Both the position numbers and the translations under genes were made by a program. Below the pieces are notes generated by a model. The model saw only the letters and a program-made list of their open reading frames with translations. It was not told where the DNA came from and searched no databases. From Magnetococcales bacterium (GTDB taxonomy: Bacteria; Pseudomonadota; Magnetococcia; Magnetococcales; Magnetaquicoccaceae): a stretch of DNA of 7,272 nucleotides. The stretch spans positions 1 through 7,272 of the forward strand of contig JADGCR010000112.1 in NCBI GenBank assembly GCA_015228895.1, in the 5' to 3' direction. Positions 1 through 6,832 of the stretch are shown one piece after another (position 1 is the first letter of the stretch; each line of letters opens with the position of its first letter).

Positions 1-2
1 TC

Positions 3-284
3 GCATCTCCAATCGATCGAGAAGATATCTTCCGGGCTTTCATGTCCGCAGACTGCATTCTAGGTTACGCCCACAACATCATCTCAGAAATGGACACTCT
101 CGACGTCAAGACGGACAAGTGGATCTCCGACATGGTGATCGAGTTGCGCAGTTCCGTGGAGACTCTGGGCACTGAGTACAAAAAAATCGCCTTGCATTTC
201 CAAAACGGTCCAAAAACAGGTCTGCGTTATGCATTGATTTTACAGGCAAAAGTTCGGTCCAAAAATCCAGGCCACTTCATATGA
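3..284 (+). CDS. Unrecognised protein, C-terminal part (5' end outside window)
   Basis: This frame is open from the left edge (first full codon at 3) to a TGA at 282-284, giving 93 codons; the first ATG in it is at 42. I do not recognise the product and see no known motif. The first ~60 codons look coding: third positions are mostly G or C (many ATC, GAC, AAG, GTG, GAG), and the peptide is a mixed hydrophobic/charged, probably helical stretch. From about position 190 the third-position bias fades and the predicted tail (KTGLRYALILQAKV...) looks less protein-like. A run of seven A at 180-186 lies just before that change, so a frameshift or a decayed 3' end is possible. It points toward the isc/tRNA block and is not part of that operon. 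A chance open frame of this length is not excluded. Confidence 0.4.
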   Translation, partial: ASPIDREDIFRAFMSADCILGYAHNIISEMDTLDVKTDKWISDMVIELRSSVETLGTEYKKIALHFQNGPKTGLRYALILQAKVRSKNPGHFI

Positions 285-356
285 ACGGTCCATAGCTTTT
301 GGAGAATGTCGGCAGGGAGAAGAGAAAAAGGCCGTTTTTCGACTCCCGTTGGTCCA
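206..356. repeat. Four short GGTCCA direct repeats
   Basis: GGTCCA occurs at 207-212, 256-261, 287-292 and 351-356. The first two copies extend to an identical 11-mer, CGGTCCAAAAA (206-216 and 255-265); the third shares CGGTCCA (286-292). Spacing is irregular (49, 31 and 64 bases). The cluster spans the end of the left-edge open frame and the non-coding stretch after it. Function is unknown; it could be a decayed repeat, protein-binding sites, or chance. Confidence 0.35.
315..347. other. Imperfect hairpin in the non-coding stretch 285-422
   Basis: Arms GGGAG (315-319) and CTCCC (343-347) enclose a small internal loop and a second perfect stem, GAAAAA (324-329) with TTTTTC (335-340), closed by the five-base loop GGCCG. 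That gives about 11 pairs. No T-run follows on either strand, so it is not a standard intrinsic terminator. It lies about 30 bases after the plus-strand stop and could shape the 3' end of that transcript. The rest of 285-422 shows no gene; 391-418 is very AT-rich. Confidence 0.3.
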
Positions 357-422
357 GTTCTCGACCAAGTGTGTTTTCAAACTGGTTTGGCTATCTATTT
401 AAAATATTGGAATTTTTTCGAT

Positions 423-450
423 AAAAAAAGCCGCTCTGGATGGGCGGCCT
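423..450 (-). terminator. Rho-independent terminator after tRNA-Lys
   Basis: Read on the minus strand, GCCGC (448-444) pairs with GCGGC (434-430) around a nine-base loop. Seven T follow directly (429-423). The five G-C pairs can be extended by a G-U and an A-U pair using the first U residues. It begins about 30 bases after the CCA end of tRNA-Lys. No intrinsic terminator is seen between iscX and the tRNA, so this may also end the isc transcript. Confidence 0.75.
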
Positions 451-480
451 TGGAAGCGAGAAAACCTCGTAAAACTTTAA

Positions 481-556
481 TGGTGAGACGTACAGGGGTC
501 GAACCTGTGGCCCGCAGATTAAAAGTCTGCTGCTCTACCAACTGAGCTAACGTCCC
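481..556 (-). tRNA. tRNA-Lys (anticodon UUU)
   Basis: The minus strand folds into a full cloverleaf of 76 bases including an encoded CCA (483-481). The acceptor stem is GGGACGT with ACGTCTC (one G-U pair) and discriminator A. The D stem is GCTC/GAGC, and the anticodon stem is GCAGA/TCTGC around loop CTTTTAA, which gives anticodon TTT (523-521). The T stem is ACAGG/CCTGT with loop TTCGACC. It lies 75 bases after the iscX stop on the same strand. It has a plausible promoter of its own and a terminator just downstream, but read-through from isc is possible. Open frames called across it are artefacts. Confidence 0.97.
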
Positions 557-572
557 ATCTGCAACGAACGGC

Positions 573-601
573 ACTATAGCAAAACAAATCCTGAAAGAGA
601 A
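573..601 (-). promoter_or_regulatory. Putative sigma70 promoter for tRNA-Lys
   Basis: On the minus strand a -10 element TATAGT (578-573) is preceded by TGC, an extended -10. Seventeen bases upstream lies TTCTCT (601-596), a weak -35 matching three of six consensus bases. The GC-rich start region after the -10 (GCCG) is typical of stable-RNA promoters. The start point would fall about ten bases before the mature 5' end of the tRNA. This is judged by eye only. Confidence 0.45.
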
Positions 602-604
602 CCC

Positions 605-623
605 CGCATGTGAAAAAAATGCG
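605..623. other. Small hairpin between iscX and tRNA-Lys
   Basis: CGCAT (605-609) and ATGCG (619-623) form a five-pair inverted repeat with a nine-base, A-rich (plus-strand) loop. On the minus strand, the direction of isc transcription, the stem is followed by GGGGTTCTC rather than a T-run, so it does not look like an intrinsic terminator for isc. A T-rich tail exists only on the plus strand, where no gene would use it. It could be a weak pause or 3'-end processing structure. Confidence 0.25.
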
Positions 624-631
624 ATTTTCTT

Positions 632-826
632 TTACTCCAACTCGTCCAGCCAAGCCATCTGTATGGCTTCCAACACTTTTTCATTGCAACGCTGCGGATC
701 ATCGTCAAATCCGGGCAGATTCATCACCCAATCCATCAACTCCGTAAAACGCACGGAAAGAGGATCCAATTCCGGCAAGGAATCTGCCAAGGCAATGGCG
801 ATCTCATTGATATCCGTCCACTTCAT
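632..826 (-). CDS. iscX: IscX, small acidic Fe-S assembly adaptor
   Basis: The product has 64 residues; E. coli IscX has 66. It shows the family signature throughout: KWTD near the start, LDP..VRFT in the middle, then FDDDPQ..NEKVLEAI and the ending WLDELE. Family knowledge: IscX binds IscS, can hold iron weakly through its acidic face, and modulates desulfurase activity according to iron level. I chose the ATG at 826 because homology starts there and GGGGAG sits about eight bases upstream. The longer frame up to 922 only reads over the fdx end. The start overlaps the fdx stop (ATGA), so translation is probably coupled. It is the last protein gene of the operon and ends in TAA at 634-632. Base composition is less GC-rich than in iscR/nifS. 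Confidence 0.95.
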   Translation of the reverse strand: MKWTDINEIAIALADSLPELDPLSVRFTELMDWVMNLPGFDDDPQRCNEKVLEAIQMAWLDELE

Positions 827-1164
827 GACCGTACTCCCCTTTTGTCCACACTGATATTGACCGAATAGGCCGGTATCGTCACAACCAATCCATCCAATGA
901 CTCGTCCAAAATGATCTGACATCCAAGACGACTGCTGGAGGTCAAACCAAACGCCTTGTCCAGCATATCCTCCTCATGCTCATCCGCAGGGTCCAGACGA
1001 TCATACCAGTCAGGATGCACCACAACATGACAGGTGGAACAAGCCAAAGAACCCTCACAGGCTCCCTCCAAAGGCACACCGTTGGCATGCGCCGCCTCCA
1101 ATAACGACGTGCCAGGGGAAACCTCAACCGTCTGATTCATCGGAAAAAAGGTGATCCTGATCAT
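823..1164 (-). CDS. fdx: ISC-type [2Fe-2S] ferredoxin
   Basis: This 113-residue adrenodoxin-like ferredoxin carries the ligand pattern C-X5-C-X2-C plus a distant cysteine: C36, C42, C45 (ACEGSLACSTCH) and C82 (SRLGCQI). The acidic segment DEHEEDMLD (about 61-69) matches the partner-docking helix of vertebrate-type ferredoxins. Family knowledge: Fdx gives electrons for cluster building on IscU and binds IscS. Its length is close to E. coli Fdx (111). The ATG at 1164 has AGGAG five bases upstream. The gene sits 18 bases after hscA and overlaps iscX by four bases. A housekeeping or nitrogen-fixation ferredoxin is unlikely given the neighbours and the C-X5-C spacing. Confidence 0.96.
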   Translation of the reverse strand: MIRITFFPMNQTVEVSPGTSLLEAAHANGVPLEGACEGSLACSTCHVVVHPDWYDRLDPADEHEEDMLDKAFGLTSSSRLGCQIILDESLDGLVVTIPAYSVNISVDKRGVRS

Positions 1165-1182
1165 ACAAACTCCTCGCTTTCC

Positions 1183-3060
1183 TTAAACGAAATCATCCAC
1201 CTTGCGACCAGTCATCGCCCTCTGCAAACCGCGATCCATCCGACGCTGGGCAAAAAATCGGGTCTTGACATCCATCCGCTGCACCGCCTCGTTGATCCCC
1301 TCGGCGGATTCCCGCTGCGAACTCTCCCATACGGCCAGCATCACACCCTTGACCTGCTGCAATTCACCCTCCGACAACAGATCACCATCCTCCCTCAAAG
1401 CCGCACCCGCCGCCGCCAGAACACGTTCCGCCTCCACACGCGCCTCGTTGAGCAGACGCGCCTGCATGTCCGCCGCCCCATGCCGCATCCCATCCTGAAG
1501 CATGTCGGCGATCTCATCGTCCGTCAAACCGTAGGATGGCTTGACCACAACCGATTGCTCCACACCTGTGGTCTCCTCGCGAGCACCCACCGTCAGCAAA
1601 CCGTCCGCATCCACCTGATACGTCACCCGAATCCGCGCCGCACCCGCCGTCATCGGCGGTATGCCCCGCAACTCAAAACGGGCCAACGAACGACACTGAC
1701 TCGCCAACTCCCGCTCACCCTGCACCACATGCACCGCCATGGCGCTCTGACCATCCTTGAACGTGGTGAAATCCTGCGCCCGCGCCGTGGGGATCGGTGA
1801 GTTGCGCGGCACGATCTTTTCCACCAGATCACCCATGGTCTCAATCCCCAACGACAACGGCGTGACATCCAGCAACAACATCTCACCGCGATCATCACCA
1901 CCCAGCAACGCCGCCTGATGCGCCGCACCCAAGGCCACCACCTGATCCGGATCCAGATCGATCAACGGCTCCATGCCAAAAAAGTCCCTCACCATGCGCC
2001 GCACCAACGGCACGCGCGTCGATCCACCCACCATCACCACACCCTGCAAACCATCCGCACCCACACCACCGTCCTTCAAAACACGCCGGCAGATCGGTAT
2101 CGTCGCCCACACCAGATCACGAATCCCAACCTCGAACTCGGAACGGGTGATGCTCCCCTGGCGCTCCATTCCAGGCAACGCATACACCACACTCTCCTCA
2201 CCGCTCAACCGCTCCTTGACCTCGCGGGCCACCTTGCGACACCCCTGAATCAAACCAGGATCCGGCGCATCCACTCCCATCTCACCCAAAAAACGCCCCA
2301 CCAGCCACTGATCCAGATCATCTCCACCCAACGCGGAATCACCCCCCGTGGCCCGCACCTGAAACACCCCCTTCTCCAGTTTCAACAATGAAACATCAAA
2401 CGTGCCACCACCCAGATCATAGATGATGTACATCCCCTCGCTGCCATTGTCCAAACCATAGGCCAACGCCGCCGCCGTGGGCTCATTCAACAAACGCAGC
2501 ACCTCCAGACCCGCCACACGGGCCGCGTCCTTGGTGGCCTGACGCTGGGCATCGTCAAAATAGGCCGGGACCGTGATCACCGCCCCATGCAACGTTCCTC
2601 CAAGGGCCTCCTCCGCGCGCTCTTTCAGCACCCTGAGAATCTCCGCGGAAACCTCCACGGGAGAGACGGTGACGGCTCCCGCCACAATGCGCACCATGCC
2701 GCCAGGACCGGCTTCCAGCAGATGGGGAATGGTCTGGTTCCTGGCCCGCACATCCTCCAGTCCGCGACCCATGTAACGCTTGACCGAGGCGATGGTCTCC
2801 CTGGGATGACTCAAGGCCAACTCCCCGGCGGCATGCCCCACACAGATCAAACCATCCCCACCATAATGGACCACCGAAGGCAAGGAACACCGGCCATCCT
2901 CGTCCGGAATGCACAGTGGCCTGCCCTGAACCCCTACCGCCGCCACCAATGAAAACGTGGTCCCAAGGTCGATGCCAACCACCCGCTTGCGACTCGCGGG
3001 GGTCGTTCGATGCGGCAGGGGAGACTCCCCCGGCTCCATGATCTCCAGCAACACATCCAT
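1183..3060 (-). CDS. hscA: HscA, Hsp70-class chaperone for Fe-S cluster transfer
   Basis: From the ATG at 3060 this is 625 residues (E. coli HscA 616). The nucleotide-binding domain (about 27-385) shows GIDLGTT at 29-35, [11 protein letters not shown] at 192-202, YDLGGGTFD at 214-222 and [10 protein letters not shown] at 342-351. The substrate domain (about 395-510) has [13 protein letters not shown] and [11 protein letters not shown], very close to E. coli HscA; a helical lid follows. The end (KVDDFV) lacks the EEVD of general Hsp70s, as in other HscA. It binds the LPPVK motif of IscU and, driven by ATP and HscB, promotes cluster release. I prefer ATG 3060 over GTG 3075: the E. coli protein also begins just before a LLxI-x-EPG segment, and GGTGG sits at a suitable distance from the ATG. 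The gene is 18 bases after hscB and 18 before fdx. Confidence 0.97.
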   Translation of the reverse strand: MDVLLEIMEPGESPLPHRTTPASRKRVVGIDLGTTFSLVAAVGVQGRPLCIPDEDGRCSLPSVVHYGGDGLICVGHAAGELALSHPRETIASVKRYMGRGLEDVRARNQTIPHLLEAGPGGMVRIVAGAVTVSPVEVSAEILRVLKERAEEALGGTLHGAVITVPAYFDDAQRQATKDAARVAGLEVLRLLNEPTAAALAYGLDNGSEGMYIIYDLGGGTFDVSLLKLEKGVFQVRATGGDSALGGDDLDQWLVGRFLGEMGVDAPDPGLIQGCRKVAREVKERLSGEESVVYALPGMERQGSITRSEFEVGIRDLVWATIPICRRVLKDGGVGADGLQGVVMVGGSTRVPLVRRMVRDFFGMEPLIDLDPDQVVALGAAHQAALLGGDDRGEMLLLDVTPLSLGIETMGDLVEKIVPRNSPIPTARAQDFTTFKDGQSAMAVHVVQGERELASQCRSLARFELRGIPPMTAGAARIRVTYQVDADGLLTVGAREETTGVEQSVVVKPSYGLTDDEIADMLQDGMRHGAADMQARLLNEARVEAERVLAAAGAALREDGDLLSEGELQQVKGVMLAVWESSQRESAEGINEAVQRMDVKTRFFAQRRMDRGLQRAMTGRKVDDFV

Positions 3061-3078
3061 GATCTTTTCCACCACTCC

Positions 3079-3714
3079 CTACTCAAACGCCTGATCTTCC
3101 AGACGATCCAATTCCTCCAGATAGCGTCGATGATACCGCATCCGGTCCGCGAGACGCCCGATCCGGACCAGACACTCCCTGTCCGGTTCCCGAAAATAGT
3201 CCAAAAACAACGCCCCCATGCGTTTTTCCTCATCCCGCACACGCTCCAGGGCACCACCACGCAACGCGGCGAGCCGGGCCATGGCGTCCGGGGCCTTGGG
3301 ATCCAACTCCTCCAGACTCTCCCGCAACTCCATCACTTCACCCAGAAATTCCAGGTCCGACGAACCATGATCCGGTTTCCAATCCTCCAGGCGCAACAAA
3401 TAACCGGCTCGCGCCAGTGGATCCGTCAAGGTCTGCCACGCCTCGTTGACACGGGTGACATGCTCCAACGAAAGCCGGCGTTCCAACGCGCCACGACTGG
3501 CGAAAAAGTCAGGATGCAACCGTTTCTGCAACTCACGGTAACGGACCTCCAAAGCCACCAGATCCACTTCGAAGGTCGGTTCCAGGGCAAACAGACGAAA
3601 AAAATCCAACCGCGCATCCAACGGCAGAATGGCGTCGCAGGTTGCGCAGAAAAATCCCGACGGGGTGCCCCCCCGACAGGACCAGCAGACCACATCGCCA
3701 ACGGACCGGGACAT
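3079..3714 (-). CDS. hscB: HscB, J-domain co-chaperone with N-terminal tetracysteine motif
   Basis: This 211-residue J-protein partners HscA and brings IscU to it. The J domain (about 37-110) contains HPD at 67-69, which stimulates Hsp70 ATPase, and a typical helix III (VNEAWQTLTDPLARAGYLL). The rest is a charged helical bundle like the IscU-binding domain of HscB. Ahead of the J domain are two CxxC pairs, CWSC (C10, C13) and CATC (C23, C26). E. coli HscB (171 residues) lacks them, but human HSCB has such a metal-binding knuckle. I chose ATG 3714 over GTG 3720: AAGGTG lies at proper spacing for the ATG, while the GTG would overlap the iscA stop with a poor ribosome site. The iscA stop is two bases upstream. 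It ends in TAG at 3081-3079. Confidence 0.95.
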   Translation of the reverse strand: MSRSVGDVVCWSCRGGTPSGFFCATCDAILPLDARLDFFRLFALEPTFEVDLVALEVRYRELQKRLHPDFFASRGALERRLSLEHVTRVNEAWQTLTDPLARAGYLLRLEDWKPDHGSSDLEFLGEVMELRESLEELDPKAPDAMARLAALRGGALERVRDEEKRMGALFLDYFREPDRECLVRIGRLADRMRYHRRYLEELDRLEDQAFE

Positions 3715-3716
3715 CT

Positions 3717-4055
3717 TCACACCTTGAAGGACTCACCGCAACCGCAGCGTTCCTTCTCCCTGGGATTGCTGAACTTGAAGCCGGACTTGAACGCCGTGGA
3801 CTCGAAATCCACCAGCGTTCCATCCAGCAACACCGCCGATTTGTTGTCCAACACCACCTTCACCCCGAAAGATTCGTATACCAGGTCATCATCCTCCGCC
3901 CGGTCGGCGTATTCCAGTTTGTAAGAGAAACCGGAACACCCCTTGGTGGTGGTGCCAATGCGAATGAACGCCCCGGGCGTGCCCCGCCTGTCCAGCATGA
4001 GTTGGGCCTGACGGGCGGCCCGTTCGGTCATCACGATCCCTTGCGCTGCGCTCAT
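3717..4055 (-). CDS. iscA: IscA, A-type Fe-S cluster carrier
   Basis: The product has 112 residues and belongs to the HesB/IscA family (E. coli IscA 107). The three conserved cysteines are present: C40 in TTKGCSG, and C104/C106 in ERCGCGESF near the end. Other family blocks are LLDGTLVDFE and FKFSNP. A-type carriers bind iron or a cluster and hand it to target proteins, notably for [4Fe-4S] maturation. The ATG at 4055 is supported by homology and by GGGGAG nine bases upstream, which lies inside the end of iscU; the iscU stop is five bases before it. The longer frame to 4223 only overlaps iscU. ErpA has the same motifs, but position within the operon supports IscA. Confidence 0.96.
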   Translation of the reverse strand: MSAAQGIVMTERAARQAQLMLDRRGTPGAFIRIGTTTKGCSGFSYKLEYADRAEDDDLVYESFGVKVVLDNKSAVLLDGTLVDFESTAFKSGFKFSNPREKERCGCGESFKV

Positions 4056-4060
4056 GGGCG

Positions 4061-4447
4061 TCAACTCCCCTTTTTCTTGCTGCGGTAATCGGCCACCGCG
4101 GACTTGATGGCGTCTTCCGCCAACACCGAACAGTGGATTTTCACCGGAGGCAGGGCCAACTCTTCGGCGATGTCCTTGTTCTTGATCGCCAACGCCTCGT
4201 CGATGCTCTTTCCCTTGACCCACTCCGTCACCAGGGAAGAGGCCGCAATGGCCGACCCACAGCCAAAGGTCTTGAATTTGGCGTCGTCAATGATACCCGC
4301 CTCGTTGACCCGAATCTGCAACTTCATCACATCCCCGCAGGCGGGCGCGCCCACCATGCCGGTCCCCACGTTGGCGTCCTGCTTGTCCAGGTTGCCCACA
4401 TTGCGGGGATTCTCATAGTGATCCAGAACTTTCTCGTTATAAGCCAT
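4061..4447 (-). CDS. iscU: IscU, Fe-S cluster assembly scaffold
   Basis: At 128 residues it matches E. coli IscU in length. All cluster-site residues are present at canonical positions: C37 and D39 (PACGD), C63 (FGCGSA), H105 and C106 (KIHCSV). LPPVK at 99-103 is the recognition site for HscA. IscU receives sulfur from IscS and electrons from Fdx, builds a [2Fe-2S] cluster and releases it with HscA/HscB. D39 is the residue whose change stabilises the cluster in other systems; here it is wild type. ATG 4447 has GGAG eight bases upstream. The 31-base gap to iscS is the widest in the operon. No extra domain is present, unlike NifU. Confidence 0.98.
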   Translation of the reverse strand: MAYNEKVLDHYENPRNVGNLDKQDANVGTGMVGAPACGDVMKLQIRVNEAGIIDDAKFKTFGCGSAIAASSLVTEWVKGKSIDEALAIKNKDIAEELALPPVKIHCSVLAEDAIKSAVADYRSKKKGS

Positions 4448-4478
4448 GATGGTCTCTCCTCTTCAACGCCAGACAAAC

Positions 4479-5690
4479 TCAATGGGCCGCCCACTGCAAC
4501 GCGTCCAGGTCCACCCCTTCCTGAACCATCTCCCACAGTGGGGACATCTCCCGCAACTTGTTCACTCCCTGCACCACGATCTTGACCACATAATCCACCT
4601 CCTCCTCGGTGGTGAAACGTCCCAGGCCAAAACGAATCGAGGTGTGGGCCATCTCCTCGCCGACTCCCAAAGCCCGCAACACATAGGAAGGTTCCAGAGA
4701 GGCCGAGGTGCAGGCCGAACCGGAGGAGACCGCCACATCCTTGATGGCCATCATCAAGGACTCCCCCTCCACATAATTGAACGATATGTTCATGTTGCCC
4801 GCCACACGGGCGACCAGGTCGCCGTTGACCTCAACATGCGTCAACCGGCTCATGATTCCCGTGCGGAGACGTTCCCGCAGGGCCATGACCCGCCGGTTTT
4901 CCTGTTCCATCTCCTCTCTGGCGATACGGCACGCCTCTCCCAGACCCACCAGCAGCGGCGTGGGCAGAGTGCCGGAACGGAATCCCCGCTCATGCCCGCC
5001 ACCATGCATCATCGGCTTGAGACGCACCCTGGGTTGCCTTCTGACATACAAGGCGCCAACCCCTTTGGGACCATAGATCTTGTGAGCGGAAATCGACAGC
5101 AGATCGATGTTCATGGCATTGACATCCATCGGGATCTTGCCGACCCCCTGGGCGCCGTCACAGTGAAAGAAGATTTTGCGCTGACGGCAGATGCGCCCGA
5201 TTTCGGCCAGGGGTTGAATGACGCCGACCTCGTTGTTGACCGCCATGACCGAAACCAGGATGGTCCTGCCGGTGATGGCGGCTTCCAGTTGACCCAGATC
5301 CACCAGGCCGTTGGGCAGCACGGGCAGATAGGTCACCTCGAAACCTTCCGACTCCAGGTGACGACAGGCATCCAGCACCGCCTTGTGTTCCGTGGTCGGG
5401 GTGATGATGTGGTTGCCCTTCTCCCGATAGAAATGGGCCAGCCCCCAGATGGCCAGATTGTCCGACTCCGTGGCTCCGGAGGTGAACACGATCTCTCTGG
5501 GGTCGGCACCGATCAGGACGGAGACCTCTTTCCTGGCTTGCGCGACCGCGGCGTCCGCCTCCCAGCCATAGGCGTGGGAACGGGAGGCCGGATTGCCGAA
5601 TTTTTCCACGAACCAGGGGAGCATGGCCTCCATGACACGGGGATCCACGGGCGTCGTGGCCTGATAATCCATATAGATTGGCAGTTTCAT
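4479..5690 (-). CDS. iscS: IscS, PLP-dependent cysteine desulfurase
   Basis: This 403-residue protein (E. coli IscS 404) converts cysteine to alanine and carries the sulfur as a persulfide. Seen residues: H102 (TTEHKAV), D178 and Q181 (HCDGAQ) facing PLP, K204 ([10 protein letters not shown]) forming the Schiff base, and C327 in the mobile loop [17 protein letters not shown]. The C-terminal tail [14 protein letters not shown]...QWAAH is nearly the E. coli tail that docks IscU. It is the sulfur donor for IscU and probably for tRNA thiolation. I chose ATG 5690 ([10 protein letters not shown]) because homology begins there and GGGAG lies upstream; the frame extends ten codons further into the preceding gene. 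The start overlaps the preceding stop (ATGA), suggesting coupled translation. Confidence 0.98.
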   Translation of the reverse strand: MKLPIYMDYQATTPVDPRVMEAMLPWFVEKFGNPASRSHAYGWEADAAVAQARKEVSVLIGADPREIVFTSGATESDNLAIWGLAHFYREKGNHIITPTTEHKAVLDACRHLESEGFEVTYLPVLPNGLVDLGQLEAAITGRTILVSVMAVNNEVGVIQPLAEIGRICRQRKIFFHCDGAQGVGKIPMDVNAMNIDLLSISAHKIYGPKGVGALYVRRQPRVRLKPMMHGGGHERGFRSGTLPTPLLVGLGEACRIAREEMEQENRRVMALRERLRTGIMSRLTHVEVNGDLVARVAGNMNISFNYVEGESLMMAIKDVAVSSGSACTSASLEPSYVLRALGVGEEMAHTSIRFGLGRFTTEEEVDYVVKIVVQGVNKLREMSPLWEMVQEGVDLDALQWAAH

Positions 5691-6832
5691 GACAAAGCAC
5701 TCCCTTGGCGCAAACGGCACACAGACCGTTCAAAAGCGATAATAAATTGATCTACAGAGTTTTTCGACGAATCCCAACCCAGACTGATGCGCACCGCACT
5801 TTGACTTAATGCAGGATCCACGCCCATGGCGACCAGCACATGGGAGGGGGTGGTCTTGCCCGACGAGCAGGCCGACCCGCTGCTGATCGCGCAACCGGCC
5901 AGATCCAACGTCATCACCAGGGTCTCCCCGTCCACTCCCCGCACCCCCACCGCCGTGGTATTGGGCAGGCGCGGGACGGCGTTTCCAAAGATGACCGCAT
6001 CGGGAACCACCTCCAACACCCTGGTTTCCAGATACCCGCGCAAAGCGCCCACACGGTCGGCCTCACCGGACAACCCGCCCAGGAGTTCCCGCGCGGCCAG
6101 GCCGAACCCGACGATGCCGGGGAGATTTTCCGTGCCGGCCCGCCGCCCCCGCTCCTGTCCCCCTCCCACCATCCGTGGGGCCAGGGTCAGGGAGGAGGAT
6201 GACACCAGGGCACCCACGCCTTTGGGACCACCCATTTTGTGAGCGCTCAGGGTCAACAGGTCGGCGGGGATCCCATCCGCATCCAGGGGGAGCCGGCCCG
6301 CCCACTGGGTGGCGTCCACATGAAACGGCACTCCCCTGGACCGGCACAAGACGCCAATCTCGCGGATGGGCTGCAACACCCCGGTTTCGTTGTTGGCCGC
6401 CATGACCGAAACCAGGATGGTTTCCTGGTCGATGAGGGGGACGACATCCTCCGGATCCACTCTTCCCGACCCGTCAACCGGCAACCGGTTCACGGTCAAT
6501 CCCCGCCTGGCCAGCAGATCGCAGGCGTGCAGGATGGAGGGGTGCTCCACGGCGCTGGTGATGATGGCGCCTCGTCCCTCCCTGGTCCGGGCCACGCCGA
6601 ACAGGGCCAGATTGTTGGCTTCGGTGCCTCCACTGGTGAAAAGGATCCGGCTTTCGTGCACGTTCACCAGGGCGGCCACGCTGCGTCTGGCCTCGTCCAG
6701 TTGTTGCCGCGCGGCCCGTCCGGCCCAGTGGACCGAGGATGGATTGCCGACCTGACGCCCCATGGCGGAGACGACCCCCTCGACCACCGAGGGGCGCATC
6801 AGCGCGGAGGCGTTGTGGTCCAGGTAGATCAT
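5687..6832 (-). CDS. Second cysteine desulfurase, NifS/IscS-like, no IscU-docking tail
   Basis: This is a 381-residue fold-type I PLP enzyme of the NifS/IscS class. Seen residues: H97 (SAVEHPS), D173 and Q176 (HVDATQ), K199 ([10 protein letters not shown]) and the persulfide cysteine C322 ([10 protein letters not shown]). It should therefore be an active desulfurase. It differs from the neighbouring IscS in having RAGTEN..GIVG instead of RSGTLP, a GKTTPSHVL loop, and an end (RLRQGSALS) about 20 residues short of the IscS tail that binds IscU. A separate sulfur acceptor is an inference. ATG 6832 follows AGGAG by eight bases and overlaps the iscR stop (ATGA); its own stop overlaps iscS the same way. 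The longer frame to 6991 merely overlaps iscR. I leave the symbol blank because a nifS or iscS label would imply a role not shown. Confidence 0.93.
   Translation of the reverse strand: MIYLDHNASALMRPSVVEGVVSAMGRQVGNPSSVHWAGRAARQQLDEARRSVAALVNVHESRILFTSGGTEANNLALFGVARTREGRGAIITSAVEHPSILHACDLLARRGLTVNRLPVDGSGRVDPEDVVPLIDQETILVSVMAANNETGVLQPIREIGVLCRSRGVPFHVDATQWAGRLPLDADGIPADLLTLSAHKMGGPKGVGALVSSSSLTLAPRMVGGGQERGRRAGTENLPGIVGFGLAARELLGGLSGEADRVGALRGYLETRVLEVVPDAVIFGNAVPRLPNTTAVGVRGVDGETLVMTLDLAGCAISSGSACSSGKTTPSHVLVAMGVDPALSQSAVRISLGWDSSKNSVDQFIIAFERSVCRLRQGSALS

Noticed and set aside
306..545. Plus-strand open frame of 79 codons
   Set aside because: It runs through the terminator and most of tRNA-Lys in antisense, so it cannot be a real protein gene.
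1..556. Genomic island integrated at the 3' end of tRNA-Lys
   Set aside because: The left flank is AT-rich, but I find no second copy of the tRNA 3' end, no integrase and no other mobility gene in the window.
605..633. Intrinsic terminator directly after iscX
   Set aside because: The T-rich tail lies on the wrong side for minus-strand transcription, and the stem has only five pairs.
663..854. Plus-strand open frame of 63 codons
   Set aside because: Lies opposite iscX and the fdx end, which match known proteins along their whole length.
3010..3924. Plus-strand open frame of 304 codons opposite hscB and parts of hscA and iscA
   Set aside because: It crosses three real minus-strand genes and has the low-complexity composition of an antisense frame in GC-rich coding DNA.
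4446..5750. Long plus-strand open frame (434 codons) opposite iscS
   Set aside because: It is the antisense shadow of iscS and its neighbours. The predicted peptide is rich in His, Gln, Gly and Arg with no motif, while the minus-strand frame is an unmistakable IscS.
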